DNA of 64,000 nucleotides from Mucilaginibacter saanensis (GTDB lineage Bacteria > Bacteroidota > Bacteroidia > Sphingobacteriales > Sphingobacteriaceae): positions 1-64,000 of the forward strand of contig NZ_JACHBZ010000001.1 in NCBI RefSeq assembly GCF_014200575.1, read 5' to 3'. Every line of letters starts with the position of its first letter. The stretch's first letter is position 1. Of this stretch, positions 15,630 to 25,649 are shown piece by piece. Under the pieces are notes generated by a model. That model was not told where the DNA came from. It saw nothing but the letters and a program-made list of their open reading frames with translations, and searched no databases. Position numbers and translations under genes: made by a program.

Positions 15630-17210
15630 ATGAGTTTAGCGATCAAAGTTCCGCCGGTAGGCGAATCGATAACAGAAGTGACCCTATCAAGCTGGATAAA
15701 AAAAGATGGCGACCACGTAGAAATGGATGAGGTTATTGCCGAGTTAGAATCGGACAAGGCCACTTTTGAGCTTACTGCCGAAAAAGCAGGTATTTTACAA
15801 ACTGTTGCCAAAGAAGGCGATACTTTAGCTATTGGTGCCGTTGTTGCCAATATTGAAGAAGGCGCCGGCGCTGCCGCTCCTGCAAAGGAAGCTGCACCTG
15901 CTGCACAGCCACAGCCAGAAGTTGTTGCTAACGCACCAGCTCCTGCACCGGTTGCTGCTGCCCCTGCTACGGGCGGCGGTTCATTAGAGATTAAAGTGCC
16001 TACCGTAGGCGAGTCAATAACTGAGGTTACTTTATCGCGCTGGATTAAAAAAGATGGTGATACCGTTGAAATGGACGAAGCCATTGCCGAACTGGAATCA
16101 GACAAAGCCACTTTTGAACTTACTGCCGAAAAAGCCGGAACGTTAAAAACTTTAGCTAAAGAAGGTGATGTATTGCCAATTGGTGCAGTGGTTTGTACCA
16201 TTGAAGGTACAGGTGCTGCACAGCCCGCTGCTGTTACTCCTGCCGTTGTTAGTGCAGCTGACGAATCACCAAGAGGTGGTGCCGCTCTTACTGCATCTGC
16301 AGGTGCTGTAACTTATGCCTCAGGAACACCATCGCCTGCTGCTGCAAAAATACTGGCCGAGAAAGGCGTTGATGCCAAATCAATAAATGGTACCGGTGTT
16401 GACGGACGTATTACTAAAGGCGATGCGCTTGGTGCCCAGGTACCGGTTGCTAAACCAGCTGCACAGCCCGCCGCTGCAACTCCGGCTGCTGCCCCTGCTG
16501 TTGCCGGTGAAAGAAGCGAGAAACGCGAAAAAATGACTTCGCTGCGTAAAACTGTTGCTAAACGTTTAGTGACTGTTAAAAATGAAACGGCCATGCTAAC
16601 AACCTTTAACGAGGTTGACATGCAGCCGATCATGGAGCTACGCGGTAAGTACAAAGATAAGTTTAAGGAGAAACATGGCGTTGGCTTAGGCTTTATGTCA
16701 TTTTTTACTAAAGCTGTTACCGAAGCTTTAAAAGACTGGCCTGCTGTTGGCGCCCGTATTGAAGGTGAAGAAGTAGTGTACAGCAATTATGCTGATATCT
16801 CTATCGCTGTATCGGCTCCTAAAGGTTTGGTTGTTCCGGTGATCCGCAATGCAGATAGCATGAGCCTGGCCGAAATTGAAAAAGCTATTGTTGTTTTGGC
16901 AGGTAAAGCCCGCGAAAGTAAACTGACAATTCCTGAAATGACTGGTGGTACCTTTACCATCACCAATGGCGGTGTATTTGGTTCCATGATGTCAACCCCG
17001 ATAATAAATTCGCCGCAATCGGCTATATTGGGTATGCACAACATTATTGAGCGCCCGGTTGCCGTTAACGGACAAGTAGTAATACGCCCGATGATGTATC
17101 TGGCATTATCTTATGACCACCGCATTATTGATGGCCGTGAGTCGGTAAGTTTCCTGGTACGTGTAAAACAATTGCTGGAAGATCCTGCAAGGTTATTATT
17201 AGGAGTTTAA
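15630..17210 (+). CDS. sucB: 2-oxoglutarate dehydrogenase E2 (dihydrolipoamide succinyltransferase) with two lipoyl domains
   Basis: The core acyltransferase of the 2-oxoglutarate dehydrogenase complex, 526 residues. Two lipoyl domains, residues about 2-77 and 118-193, are near-identical repeats; each carries the modified Lys in [11 protein letters not shown] (Lys43 and Lys159). They are joined by Ala/Pro-rich linkers. An E1/E3-binding domain follows (about 230-265, [22 protein letters not shown]), then the catalytic domain ending with [16 protein letters not shown], which has the active His and Asp. Most succinyltransferases have one lipoyl domain, so this is longer than the usual 400-430 residues. 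A strong terminator follows. Confidence 0.94.
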   Translation: MSLAIKVPPVGESITEVTLSSWIKKDGDHVEMDEVIAELESDKATFELTAEKAGILQTVAKEGDTLAIGAVVANIEEGAGAAAPAKEAAPAAQPQPEVVANAPAPAPVAAAPATGGGSLEIKVPTVGESITEVTLSRWIKKDGDTVEMDEAIAELESDKATFELTAEKAGTLKTLAKEGDVLPIGAVVCTIEGTGAAQPAAVTPAVVSAADESPRGGAALTASAGAVTYASGTPSPAAAKILAEKGVDAKSINGTGVDGRITKGDALGAQVPVAKPAAQPAAATPAAAPAVAGERSEKREKMTSLRKTVAKRLVTVKNETAMLTTFNEVDMQPIMELRGKYKDKFKEKHGVGLGFMSFFTKAVTEALKDWPAVGARIEGEEVVYSNYADISIAVSAPKGLVVPVIRNADSMSLAEIEKAIVVLAGKARESKLTIPEMTGGTFTITNGGVFGSMMSTPIINSPQSAILGMHNIIERPVAVNGQVVIRPMMYLALSYDHRIIDGRESVSFLVRVKQLLEDPARLLLGV

Positions 17211-17232
17211 TACCACCTGTTATAATATTAAT

Positions 17233-17260
17233 GAAAGCCCGGCTTATGCCGGGCTTTTTT
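17233..17260 (+). terminator. Rho-independent terminator after sucB
   Basis: AAAGCCCGGC-ttat-GCCGGGCTTTTTT: a GC-rich stem with a T-run 22 bp after the E2 stop codon. Confidence 0.9.
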
Positions 17261-17277
17261 GTTATGGTGCTTTCCCA

Positions 17278-17545
17278 TCACGCTATTGTTGAGGCACGAA
17301 ATAATCCTCAATAAAGCAAACTTGTCATCCTGAGCGATAGCGAAGGATCTATTCACCGACTTCTACAGCCTTATAAAACCACGCTTCGCTCGCGAGGCAC
17401 GAAGCAATCTCTATGCTGTACAGAGAAGACTTTTATGTCATAGAGCGCTCTAAGCCACTATTGAATTCGCCTCGCTTGTTAGGTGTGTGATGAGGAAGTA
17501 GCATTAGGCGCAGATTTACAAAGTTTTTAAAACTTCGTAAATCTG
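17278..17545. repeat. Intergenic cluster of dispersed palindromic repeats
   Basis: This non-coding stretch contains three repeat types. The first is TCATCCTGAGCGATAGCGAAGGATCT-like sequence at 17323-17350. The second is CGCGAGGCACGAAGCAATCTC at 17391-17412, whose relatives occur inverted near 10000 and at 44019-44043. The third is a long hairpin, CAGATTTAC...GTAAATCTG, at 17511-17545 with complementary AAGTTTT/AAAACTT inside. No ORF is supported here. Confidence 0.6.
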
Positions 17546-17628
17546 AAGATACCTCTTGATTCTTTCCACCAAAGGGTTACCTATTGCTCGTTTTGGGTAT
17601 CAATAGTAGCCAAAAAACTAACAATATC

Positions 17629-18504
17629 ATGAAAACAAAAATTGTAATGCTGCTGCTGGCGGTGGGCTTCCTGCTGGGCGCATGTAAGGGTTCCGGATCA
17701 AGTTACGAAGCCATAAATAATGGGCGTAATGCCGATTCGGCGAGAACAGACAGTGCAAATCTAACTGCACAATCCAAGCTGGTAAAAACTGCCGATATGC
17801 GTTTCAAAACAAAAAATGTGCAGCAAACTGCTGAGAATATTACCGCCTTAACAGTAAAATATAAGGGCATGGTGATGCACCATCAAATGCAGTCGGACAT
17901 TCAGGGCAGCCAGAATTTCAGGATCAGTGATGACTCCGTTAACAGGGTATCGGCCTTCAATACTACTGCCGATATGACCATTAAAATCCCTTCGGATCAC
18001 CTGGAAGATTTTATGAGCCAGGTAGCGCACATTGGAATGTACGTTATCCTGCGAAAAATGGACATTGAGGATAAGTCCCTTGATTTTTTATCATCAAAGC
18101 TTAAATTAGATAATCGTCAGGAACTGGTAGATCAGCAAAAAAAAGGTAAGGTGGTGATCAAAAATCCGGTAAATGTAATGCTGTTAAAAGATGATATGGT
18201 TGACGGGCAGATAGGTAATCTCAAAATTAATGATGACGTTAAGTACAGCACCATTACACTAAGCTTTTACCAAAGCAATACCATTATTCAGGAACATATT
18301 GCCAATGACGATCCATCTGCTTATCAATTGCCTTTTTTAAGCAGATTAGTGAGTGCACTGGCTTATGGCTGGCATCTTTTTGTAGAGCTGATTTTGGTAC
18401 TCGCCAACCTTTGGGTGTTTATTTTGGCCGGTTTGGGCATCTGGATGCTGTTTCGTTTTTACAAAAGAAAAAATCCTGCATTATTTGGTGCGATAAAATC
18501 ATAA
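17629..18504 (+). CDS. DUF4349 domain lipoprotein
   Basis: From the ATG at 17629 the product is 291 residues with a lipoprotein signal (FLLGACKGSG). The DUF4349 pattern is clear: KLVKTADMRFKTKNVQQTAENITALTVKYKGMV near the start, then DMTIKIPSDHLEDFMSQVAHIGMYV, a short central linker, KYSTITLSFYQ, and a C-terminal transmembrane helix (LILVLANLWVFILAGLGIWML) followed by basic residues. The family's function is unknown; it is an envelope protein held at both ends. An upstream in-frame TTG at 17584 is rejected because it would place 15 residues before the signal. A small membrane protein gene follows. Confidence 0.82.
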   Translation: MKTKIVMLLLAVGFLLGACKGSGSSYEAINNGRNADSARTDSANLTAQSKLVKTADMRFKTKNVQQTAENITALTVKYKGMVMHHQMQSDIQGSQNFRISDDSVNRVSAFNTTADMTIKIPSDHLEDFMSQVAHIGMYVILRKMDIEDKSLDFLSSKLKLDNRQELVDQQKKGKVVIKNPVNVMLLKDDMVDGQIGNLKINDDVKYSTITLSFYQSNTIIQEHIANDDPSAYQLPFLSRLVSALAYGWHLFVELILVLANLWVFILAGLGIWMLFRFYKRKNPALFGAIKS

Positions 18505-18563
18505 AATATAATGGCATTTTCGGTAAACATTTCTATTTTTGCCAAACATTAAATAACAATAAC

Positions 18564-18758
18564 ATGCATTCAACACAAAACGCTAATTCAGAACAACATT
18601 ATAAAATATTGGTTGTAGCTATCGCAATAGGTATTACAGGTGTTTTTATTCGTTTTGCCGGTGACGAAAACTCAACCTATTTTTCATGGATAGCTAACGT
18701 GTTATTGGTTTTAGGTGTAGCTATTGGCTTAAGAACCGTTTTCAAGATCATCAAATAA
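18564..18758 (+). CDS. Small membrane protein
   Basis: From the ATG at 18564 the product is 64 residues with two hydrophobic helices (ILVVAIAIGITGVFIRFA and SWIANVLLVLGVAIGLRTVF) separated by a short polar loop (GDENSTYF). It is a typical small inner-membrane protein of Bacteroidetes, with no known role. TATTTTTG (18534-18541), matching the -7 box TAnnTTTG, lies 22 bp upstream of the ATG and supports this start and an independent promoter. A good terminator follows. Confidence 0.75.
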   Translation: MHSTQNANSEQHYKILVVAIAIGITGVFIRFAGDENSTYFSWIANVLLVLGVAIGLRTVFKIIK

Positions 18759-18782
18759 AGTACAATATACTTTCATTTATAT

Positions 18783-18817
18783 AAAAGCGCACTGAGTTAT
18801 TCAGTGCGCTTTTTTTA
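18783..18817 (+). terminator. Rho-independent terminator
   Basis: AAAAGCGCACTGA-gttat-TCAGTGCGCTTTTTTT: a long perfect stem with T-run on the plus strand and an A-run upstream, so it can serve both the small membrane protein gene and the convergent gldB. Confidence 0.9.
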
Positions 18818-18869
18818 TGGAGCTATATAGCGGAAAACTATTGTGGCTTCTATCCGCTATGCTCCGCAA

Positions 18870-19907
18870 TTATTGGGGCCTGTATTTAGATTCATTTAAT
18901 ATTTTTTGTGCATCCTTATCTGCCATAAGCTGGGGCAGGGTAACTTCAGGGTGTTTATCCATATAGCCGCGTACTATTTGCCAGCCGGTCCATACGGCCA
19001 GTTTTGGGGCCGATTCATTTTTTTCGCCCAGGCCGGGGGTAAACGGCGCTTCGGTCAGGTATTTCTGTATCTTAGGGTAGTCAGTTTCATACAGCAGGTT
19101 CTCTTCCAGGAAATAACCCCATATTTTTCCTTTAAAATCATTACACCATTTTAGCTGTTCGGTGGTATAGCCAATTTTGGTAGTGTCGCCAACATCGGGC
19201 AATACCTGATCCATAAAGTACAGGATCTTGCCGTTATAAACCATTTTTGAAAGTAACGATTTGTCGTTGTCATCCTCAGGGAACATATCTTCGCGGGCGA
19301 TACCCTCTACCACCCGTGGCGTAATATTTTCGGGCGTAAAATGCCTTGATAAATAACGCGGAAAGGCATCCGTGAGGGCGGGGTAAAAGCGGGAGTTGGC
19401 CCCCAGAAAAAGATCGAGCCCGATGGCAAAATAGCCGTTACCAATAGAAGTTTGCGCCTGGAAACCCGAAAAGTAGGCATACACCTTAGGTAACTTTTTT
19501 TGCGGGTAGTAATATTTAATATACTTAAAAGCCTCGGTAAGGCTGGCGTTTTGCGCATCCATGTCGGGATAGGCGGCATCTACATCATGTTTAAGATCGG
19601 TATAGGCCTTGCCTCTAAAAACGTCACGCAGGGTTTTAAAATAGGTCGTATCATTGGTGCTGCCGGCCTGCAGTATATGCCCTACAAAATCCTGATAAAA
19701 TACACCGTATTTCTGTTGCAGGTAAGTTGCCTGCACAGTCATCGGTTTGGAGCGCATGGCGTCAAAGTCGTGATCAAAACGCTCAATTTTAACATCCACA
19801 TGAATATTACTTACATCAACCTTTTTGTTGCGCCCGCAGGCGGCTAATATCATGCTGATAAAAAAAATTAAGTAAATTTGCTTTGTTTTGTACCGGGTAG
19901 CTATCAT
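18870..19907 (-). CDS. gldB: Gliding motility lipoprotein GldB
   Basis: GldB is an envelope lipoprotein required for gliding in flavobacteria and kept in many Bacteroidetes that do not glide. From the ATG at 19907 the product is 345 residues with a lipoprotein signal (LIFFISMILAACGRN). Family-like features are DVKIERFDHDFDAM near the N-terminus, YYPQKKLPKVYAYFSGFQAQT, NGYFAIGLDLFLGANSRFYP, and KMVYNGKILYFMDQVLPD. The upstream methionine (19943) would place 12 residues before the signal and is less likely. It is divergent from nadE, an arrangement common in this phylum, but gldC is not present beside it. Confidence 0.88.
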   Translation of the reverse strand: MIATRYKTKQIYLIFFISMILAACGRNKKVDVSNIHVDVKIERFDHDFDAMRSKPMTVQATYLQQKYGVFYQDFVGHILQAGSTNDTTYFKTLRDVFRGKAYTDLKHDVDAAYPDMDAQNASLTEAFKYIKYYYPQKKLPKVYAYFSGFQAQTSIGNGYFAIGLDLFLGANSRFYPALTDAFPRYLSRHFTPENITPRVVEGIAREDMFPEDDNDKSLLSKMVYNGKILYFMDQVLPDVGDTTKIGYTTEQLKWCNDFKGKIWGYFLEENLLYETDYPKIQKYLTEAPFTPGLGEKNESAPKLAVWTGWQIVRGYMDKHPEVTLPQLMADKDAQKILNESKYRPQ

Positions 19908-20050
19908 GTTTATCCTTTGAGCAAAAATAATTTTTATTTGCATTAATACGTTACTATACTATGCATGAAACCATCGTGAGTTGCCATTCTGGCGAAAAAT
20001 AATAAATATAGCTCACGATAGCTTTATCACCCTAAAACAATTATACATTG

Positions 20051-21700
20051 ATGAAAATTGCATTAGCCCAGCTTAACTATCATATAGGTAATTTCGAATC
20101 AAATACGGCAAAAATTATTGACCATATTAACATGGCAAAACAAAACGGGGCTGACCTGGTGGTATTTGCCGAATTGTGTGTTTGCGGCTATCCCGCCCGT
20201 GATTTTCTGGAGTTTGATGAGTTTATTGACTTGTGCGAAGAGTCGGCTCAAAAAATAGCAGCGGTATGTACTGATGTGGCGTGTATTATAGGTTTACCCA
20301 CCTTTAACCATAAAGACGAAGGTAAGAACCTGAGTAACTCAGCCTATTTTATTGAGCATGGTAAAGTAAAAGCGGTGGTAAACAAAGCGCTGCTGCCTAA
20401 TTATGATGTATTTGATGAATACCGTTATTTTGAACCATCAACAGAGTTTAACTGTATTGAGTTTAAGGGTAAAAAAATAGCCCTGACTATATGTGAGGAT
20501 CTTTGGAACACCATTGAAAATCCATTATATGTAACCCGGCCAATGGACAGCCTTATCCACCAGCAGCCTGATGTGATGATCAATATAGCGGCGTCACCAT
20601 TTGCCTATAATCATGACGAGGAACGTATTGCTATATTAAAAGATAATGCCAGTCGTTATAAATTACCCTTACTATATGTAAACCAGGTTGGCGCGCAAAC
20701 AGAGCTGATATTTGACGGCGGATCATTAGTTTTTGATAACACCGGCAAACTGATTGATGAACTGCCTTATTTTGAAGAAAGCCTGGCCTATTATACTTTA
20801 CATGACGATGGAAGTATCAGCTTTGAGCACCCCTCCACTATGAAAACGGAACGCCCGGCTGATATTGAGCAAATACATCAGGGTATTTTATTAGGCATCC
20901 GCGATTATTTTTATAAATCAGGCTTTAAGCAAGCTATTTTGGGCTTGTCGGGCGGTATTGATTCTGCAGTGGTATGTGCCCTGGCTGCTGAGGCCCTGGG
21001 TGCCGAAAACGTAATGGCTGTATTGTTGCCATCACGTTTTTCAAGCGATCATTCCTTAAAAGATGCCGAAGACCTGGTGAAAAACCTGGGCTGCAAAAGC
21101 GCAACAATTGCTATAAAGCATATTACCGAGGCTATTGAAACCTCGCTGCATCCGCAATTTAACAACCTGCCTTTTAACATAGCCGAAGAGAATATACAAT
21201 CGCGCAGCAGGGCTATATTACTAATGGCAATGTGTAACAAGTTTGGCTATATTTTGCTGAATACCAGTAATAAGAGCGAAGCAGCTGTAGGTTACGGTAC
21301 ACTATATGGCGATATGTGTGGTGGTATATCGGTAATTGGCGACGTGTACAAAACACAGGTTTTTGAACTTGCCCGTTATATTAACCGAAACCAGGAAATC
21401 ATCCCGATCAATTCTATCATTAAACCTCCATCGGCCGAATTAAGGCCGGATCAAAAAGATACCGACTCGCTGCCTGAATATGATATTCTGGACAAGATAC
21501 TGGCCGAATATATTGAGAACCGATGCTCATCGGCCGAGATCATAAAAATGGGTTATGATGAAAAAACTGTTCGCAGGGTAATCAGGCTTATTAACCTGGC
21601 CGAGCATAAACGTTATCAAACACCGCCAATTTTAAGGGTATCGCCCAAGGCTTTTGGTATGGGACGCAGAATGCCGATTGTAGGCAAATACCTGTCATAG
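20051..21700 (+). CDS. nadE: Glutamine-dependent NAD+ synthetase
   Basis: It makes NAD+ from nicotinic acid adenine dinucleotide, ATP and glutamine in the cytoplasm. From the ATG at 20051 the product is 549 residues. The N-terminal nitrilase-type glutaminase has its Glu-Lys-Cys triad in FAELCVCGYP, KALLPNYDVFDEYRYF and ALTICEDLW. The C-terminal synthetase has the ATP-pyrophosphatase loop LGLSGGIDSAVV, then LLNTSNKSEAAVGYGTLYGDMCGG and KPPSAELRPDQKDTDSLPEYDILD. The length matches two-domain bacterial NadE. The gene is divergent from gldB. Confidence 0.96.
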   Translation: MKIALAQLNYHIGNFESNTAKIIDHINMAKQNGADLVVFAELCVCGYPARDFLEFDEFIDLCEESAQKIAAVCTDVACIIGLPTFNHKDEGKNLSNSAYFIEHGKVKAVVNKALLPNYDVFDEYRYFEPSTEFNCIEFKGKKIALTICEDLWNTIENPLYVTRPMDSLIHQQPDVMINIAASPFAYNHDEERIAILKDNASRYKLPLLYVNQVGAQTELIFDGGSLVFDNTGKLIDELPYFEESLAYYTLHDDGSISFEHPSTMKTERPADIEQIHQGILLGIRDYFYKSGFKQAILGLSGGIDSAVVCALAAEALGAENVMAVLLPSRFSSDHSLKDAEDLVKNLGCKSATIAIKHITEAIETSLHPQFNNLPFNIAEENIQSRSRAILLMAMCNKFGYILLNTSNKSEAAVGYGTLYGDMCGGISVIGDVYKTQVFELARYINRNQEIIPINSIIKPPSAELRPDQKDTDSLPEYDILDKILAEYIENRCSSAEIIKMGYDEKTVRRVIRLINLAEHKRYQTPPILRVSPKAFGMGRRMPIVGKYLS

Positions 21701-21806
21701 TTTACGTTAATGTTACATAATTTATACAGATTGACGTACAGGCTTTAATTAACAGCGGAATATTTATAGATTTAAATTTCCCTTAAAATGCCTATATTTC
21801 AAGTCT

Positions 21807-24800
21807 ATGAATAAGTTATGCACAGCAGTTTGTATTTATATTTTATTGCTGTGTACGGCAGGCAAAGTTTTTGCCCAGCAACCGCTGGTAACCGAAGCTA
21901 AGCGTGCTGTATTGTCAACCTTATCGGCCCAATCAAAAAGTTTATATGAGGTAAGCCGTAAACAGGCTTTGGCGCTGGCTGCAAATAAGGGGTGGCGCGT
22001 ACAGCGCAGGGCAAAAAATGGTAACCTGATATCATTACAGGGCTTAAATACGCTTGGTTTTCCCGTTTACCTTATTACCCATAATAATATCATATCGGCA
22101 GCTACCACCAATACCAACGCGGTACAGCCTGGCGGCTCATTGGGTTTAAGCCTGTCAGGTTCCAGCACTTTTTTAAATGATAAATTAGCTATCTGGGATG
22201 GCGGATCTGTTTACGCCGCCCACCAGGAGTTTGCCGGGAAAAATATAACCAGTAAGGATGGCGCTTCCATACTTGACCATACTACGCATGTGGCAGGTAC
22301 TATGATAGCCAAAGGAGTTTACGCGCCCGCCAAGGGCATGGCCTTTAACGCCACCACGCTACAGTCTTATGATTTTAATAATGATGTTGCCGAAATGAGC
22401 GCGGCTGCCTCTGGTCTGTTACTGTCAAACCATTCTTACGGAGATGAAGCCGGTTGGAATTTTAACGACACCGACAACCGCTGGGAATGGTATGGCCTAC
22501 CTGGCGACTCGGTTGATTATACCTTTGGCTTTTATGATTCCCGCGCCCAATCCTGGGACAAAATAGCCTACAACGCACCATATTATTTAATTGTGGAGTC
22601 GGCGGGTAACAGCCGTTCCAGCAACGGGCCTGCTGTGGGCGAGGATTACTATGGTTACAAAAGTAAAACCGACCAAACCATTGTTGATAAGGGGCCAAGA
22701 CCGGCCGGTATCAGTAACAATGGCGGGTATGATATTATCAGTACTACGGGTAATGCTAAAAATACACTTACGGTGGGTGCAGTAAATCCTTTGCCATTTG
22801 GCCCGCAAAGCAGGCAGGACATCACCACCGCTTTTTTTAGCAGCTGGGGCCCCACAGATGATGGCCGCGTTAAACCGGATATTGTTGGTAACGGCGTTAA
22901 TGTACTATCAACCGGGGTTGATAATCCAACATCTTATTTAACCTTGTCGGGTACTTCAATGGCGGCACCTAATATTACCGGCTCATTATATTTATTGCAG
23001 GAATACTATGCGCAGAAAAACGGGGGCAGCTTTATGCGATCGGCTACCTTAAAGGGGCTGGCCTGCCACACCGCTTTTGACGCCGGTAACGTAGGGCCGG
23101 ATTATATTTTTGGATGGGGCCTGCTGGACACTAAAAAAGCGGCACAGGCTATAACCGATAATGGCACCAAAAGCCTTATCAATGAAAGCACATTGCAGCA
23201 GGGGCAAAAACAAACATTTAATGTAATTGCATCCGGCAATGACGTACTTGCTGCAACCATATCCTGGACAGACCCGGAAGGTACGCCCGCAGCCGATGGT
23301 GTTATCAACAACCGCACACCTAAACTGGTGAATGACCTTGATATAAAGGTGAGCGATGGCAGTACCACTTTCAATGCCTGGGTGCTAAACCCAGACAGTC
23401 CGGCGGCGCCTGCAACCACCGGCGATAATATCAGGGATAATATTGAGCAGGTTTATATACCAAATACTACACCCGGCAAAGCCTACACCATTACCGTATC
23501 ACATAAAGGAAATTTAAAATCGGGCTCACAGCCTTACTCACTTATTGTTACAGGTGCCGGCGGCACGGCTTATTGTGCATCGGCCCCGCTTTCCAATGCC
23601 GACTCACGGGTTGACAATCTGAAACTATCCAACATTAACAACACACCGGCGGCAGGGTGTAAAAGCTATTCGGATTATACCAACTTAACCGTAAAGCTGG
23701 AGCAGGCAAAAACTTATCCGTTAAGCATTACCCTGGGTACTTGCGGCGGTAACTTTAATAAGGCTGCTAAAATATTTGTTGACTGGAATGGCAACGGTGT
23801 TTTTGATAAAGACGAGCTTGCTGCTACAACCTGTGTAACCACTACCACCGCAACCTATACCGCTAACGTCAAAGTACCCGGCTCTGTAATACCCGGCAAC
23901 TACAGCCTGATGCGGGTAGTGTTGACCGAAACCAGCGATACGGCAACCATAAAAGCCTGCGGAAGCTATGGCAAGGGCGAAACGCAGGATTACCGCGTTC
24001 AGTTTTTGCAAACCAGTATTGATGCCGGGGTAGTGGCCATTGTTAGCCCTGGCTCAAGCGGTAATTGCTCGGCCAGTACGCCAGTTACCATCAGGCTTAA
24101 AAACTTTGGGAGCGCGGCCATCAGCGATATACCGGTAACGGTTACCATTACCGCTCCTGATAATACCAAGACTACTTATAGCGAAATTTATACCGGCACG
24201 CTACAGCCGCTGGTTGAGGATAATTATACCTTTAGTCAGAAATTTAATGCCCTGGCCGGTGCTACCTATACCATCACGGCTACCAGTAATTTAGCCAGTG
24301 ACCCGGTTACGGCAAACAATTCCATTTCGGCAACGGTGGGGATCAATACTCCGGCTACTATTGGTACGCTTAGTGCGTATTATTGTACGGATAGTAAGCA
24401 ATACCTGCTATCGGGTATTGGCGACGGCACTTTGCTGTGGTATCAGAACAGTGCAGATGCGGTACCTATTGCTTTTGGTTCACCTGTAATTACGGCACAG
24501 CCTCCTGTTAATAATACCTATTATGCAGGTGTAAATGATTTTTCAGGAACCGTAGGCCCGCCCACCAAAAACACTTTTAGCGATGGTGGCTACAACCAGT
24601 TTACGCCTGGGGTAAATGTGAGTACGCAGGTTCCGGTTATTATTCAGAGTGCACGTTTGTATATTGGTAATACCGGTAAAATAACTTTTAGCGTAGCCAA
24701 TAGTAACGGACAAACTGTATCAAGTACTACTATTGATGCACAGGCCACGCGTACAAATCCGCAGCCGGGCGAGCTGGGTGATGATCCTAATGATCAGGGT

Positions 24801-25550
24801 AAGGTTTATGATCTTAACCTTGAATTACCGGCAGCCGGTAATTATACCATATCTGCAACGTTTGATGCCACTGCTACCCTTTACCGGAATAACGGCGGTG
24901 TAAGCGGCTATCCGTTTAAAATAGGCAATATATTTAGCATTACCAGCAATACCGCCTCTGGCGATGATGGTTCAGATACTACATATTATCAAAGCTTTTA
25001 CTATTACTTTTATGATATGAAGGTGCAAAGCATGGGCTGTGCATCGGCCGCAAGGCAGGCGGTTAGCTTAACAAAGCCGGTTATTACGCAAAGTGTAAAT
25101 ACCTTAAAGTCTAACTTTACAACAGGCAACCAGTGGTTTTTAAATGGCAGTATTATAAAGGGAGCTACCGGGGCTACCTATGATCCTTTGCAGAGCGGCA
25201 ATTACCAGGTGGCTGTTACCTTATCAACCGGGTGCATAACCATGTCTGATAATTATACTTATGCGCGTACGGTAAACAATGCAGGCAACGCTACTGATAT
25301 TGGATTGGCCGTGTTTCCGGTTCCGGCGAGTAGTGAGCTTAATGTGGTTTTTGCAGCTAAGGAAGCTGGTAGCATGAATTTATCATTGATTAATCCGGCG
25401 GGGCAAACCGTTTTTCAGAATAAACAAACAGTGCCGCAGGGCAATTACAGCACGGTAATTAATGTTACCGGACAAATTCCCGGAGTGTATGTATTAAAGA
25501 TACTGCTCGGACAAAAAATTTACGCCCGTAAAATTATTATAAGCAGGTAA
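21807..25550 (+). CDS. S8 family serine peptidase with GEVED domain and T9SS sorting signal
   Basis: A secreted subtilase of 1247 residues. A Sec signal is followed by a subtilisin domain with Asp131 (LAIWDGG), His161 (DHTTHVAGT) and Ser384 (SGTSMAAP). After it comes a proprotein-convertase-like beta domain, then a GEVED module (FVDWNGNGVFDKDELAATT...GETQDYRVQF, about residues 640-735), a CARDB-like module, and further beta domains. The last 80 residues (AVFPVPASSELNVVF...GQKIYARKIIISR) form a type A type IX secretion signal, so the protein should cross the outer membrane by T9SS and be anchored or released. It likely digests external protein. The T9SS machinery itself is not in the window. 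Confidence 0.9.
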   Translation: MNKLCTAVCIYILLLCTAGKVFAQQPLVTEAKRAVLSTLSAQSKSLYEVSRKQALALAANKGWRVQRRAKNGNLISLQGLNTLGFPVYLITHNNIISAATTNTNAVQPGGSLGLSLSGSSTFLNDKLAIWDGGSVYAAHQEFAGKNITSKDGASILDHTTHVAGTMIAKGVYAPAKGMAFNATTLQSYDFNNDVAEMSAAASGLLLSNHSYGDEAGWNFNDTDNRWEWYGLPGDSVDYTFGFYDSRAQSWDKIAYNAPYYLIVESAGNSRSSNGPAVGEDYYGYKSKTDQTIVDKGPRPAGISNNGGYDIISTTGNAKNTLTVGAVNPLPFGPQSRQDITTAFFSSWGPTDDGRVKPDIVGNGVNVLSTGVDNPTSYLTLSGTSMAAPNITGSLYLLQEYYAQKNGGSFMRSATLKGLACHTAFDAGNVGPDYIFGWGLLDTKKAAQAITDNGTKSLINESTLQQGQKQTFNVIASGNDVLAATISWTDPEGTPAADGVINNRTPKLVNDLDIKVSDGSTTFNAWVLNPDSPAAPATTGDNIRDNIEQVYIPNTTPGKAYTITVSHKGNLKSGSQPYSLIVTGAGGTAYCASAPLSNADSRVDNLKLSNINNTPAAGCKSYSDYTNLTVKLEQAKTYPLSITLGTCGGNFNKAAKIFVDWNGNGVFDKDELAATTCVTTTTATYTANVKVPGSVIPGNYSLMRVVLTETSDTATIKACGSYGKGETQDYRVQFLQTSIDAGVVAIVSPGSSGNCSASTPVTIRLKNFGSAAISDIPVTVTITAPDNTKTTYSEIYTGTLQPLVEDNYTFSQKFNALAGATYTITATSNLASDPVTANNSISATVGINTPATIGTLSAYYCTDSKQYLLSGIGDGTLLWYQNSADAVPIAFGSPVITAQPPVNNTYYAGVNDFSGTVGPPTKNTFSDGGYNQFTPGVNVSTQVPVIIQSARLYIGNTGKITFSVANSNGQTVSSTTIDAQATRTNPQPGELGDDPNDQGKVYDLNLELPAAGNYTISATFDATATLYRNNGGVSGYPFKIGNIFSITSNTASGDDGSDTTYYQSFYYYFYDMKVQSMGCASAARQAVSLTKPVITQSVNTLKSNFTTGNQWFLNGSIIKGATGATYDPLQSGNYQVAVTLSTGCITMSDNYTYARTVNNAGNATDIGLAVFPVPASSELNVVFAAKEAGSMNLSLINPAGQTVFQNKQTVPQGNYSTVINVTGQIPGVYVLKILLGQKIYARKIIISR

Positions 25551-25562
25551 AAGAGTGAAATT

Positions 25563-25602
25563 AAACCCAGCCGGTTACACAAGGCGATGACCGGCTGGGT
25601 TT
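25563..25602. terminator. Bidirectional terminator between convergent genes
   Basis: AAACCCAGCCGGT and ACCGGCTGGGTTT are perfect inverted copies with a 14-base loop, 13 bp after the subtilase stop. The symmetric A and T flanks suit termination from both the subtilase and the convergent outer-membrane protein gene. Confidence 0.75.
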
Positions 25603-25649
25603 GTTGTGCAAGAAATGCTAATGTGTTTGCAGGGATATCTTCTGCTTTA

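Noticed and set aside
15623..16201. A 192-codon open frame on the minus strand opposite the lipoyl domains
   Set aside because: It is antisense to sucB, Ala/Ser/Pro-rich with no domain, and arises from the codon bias of the repeated lipoyl and linker sequence.
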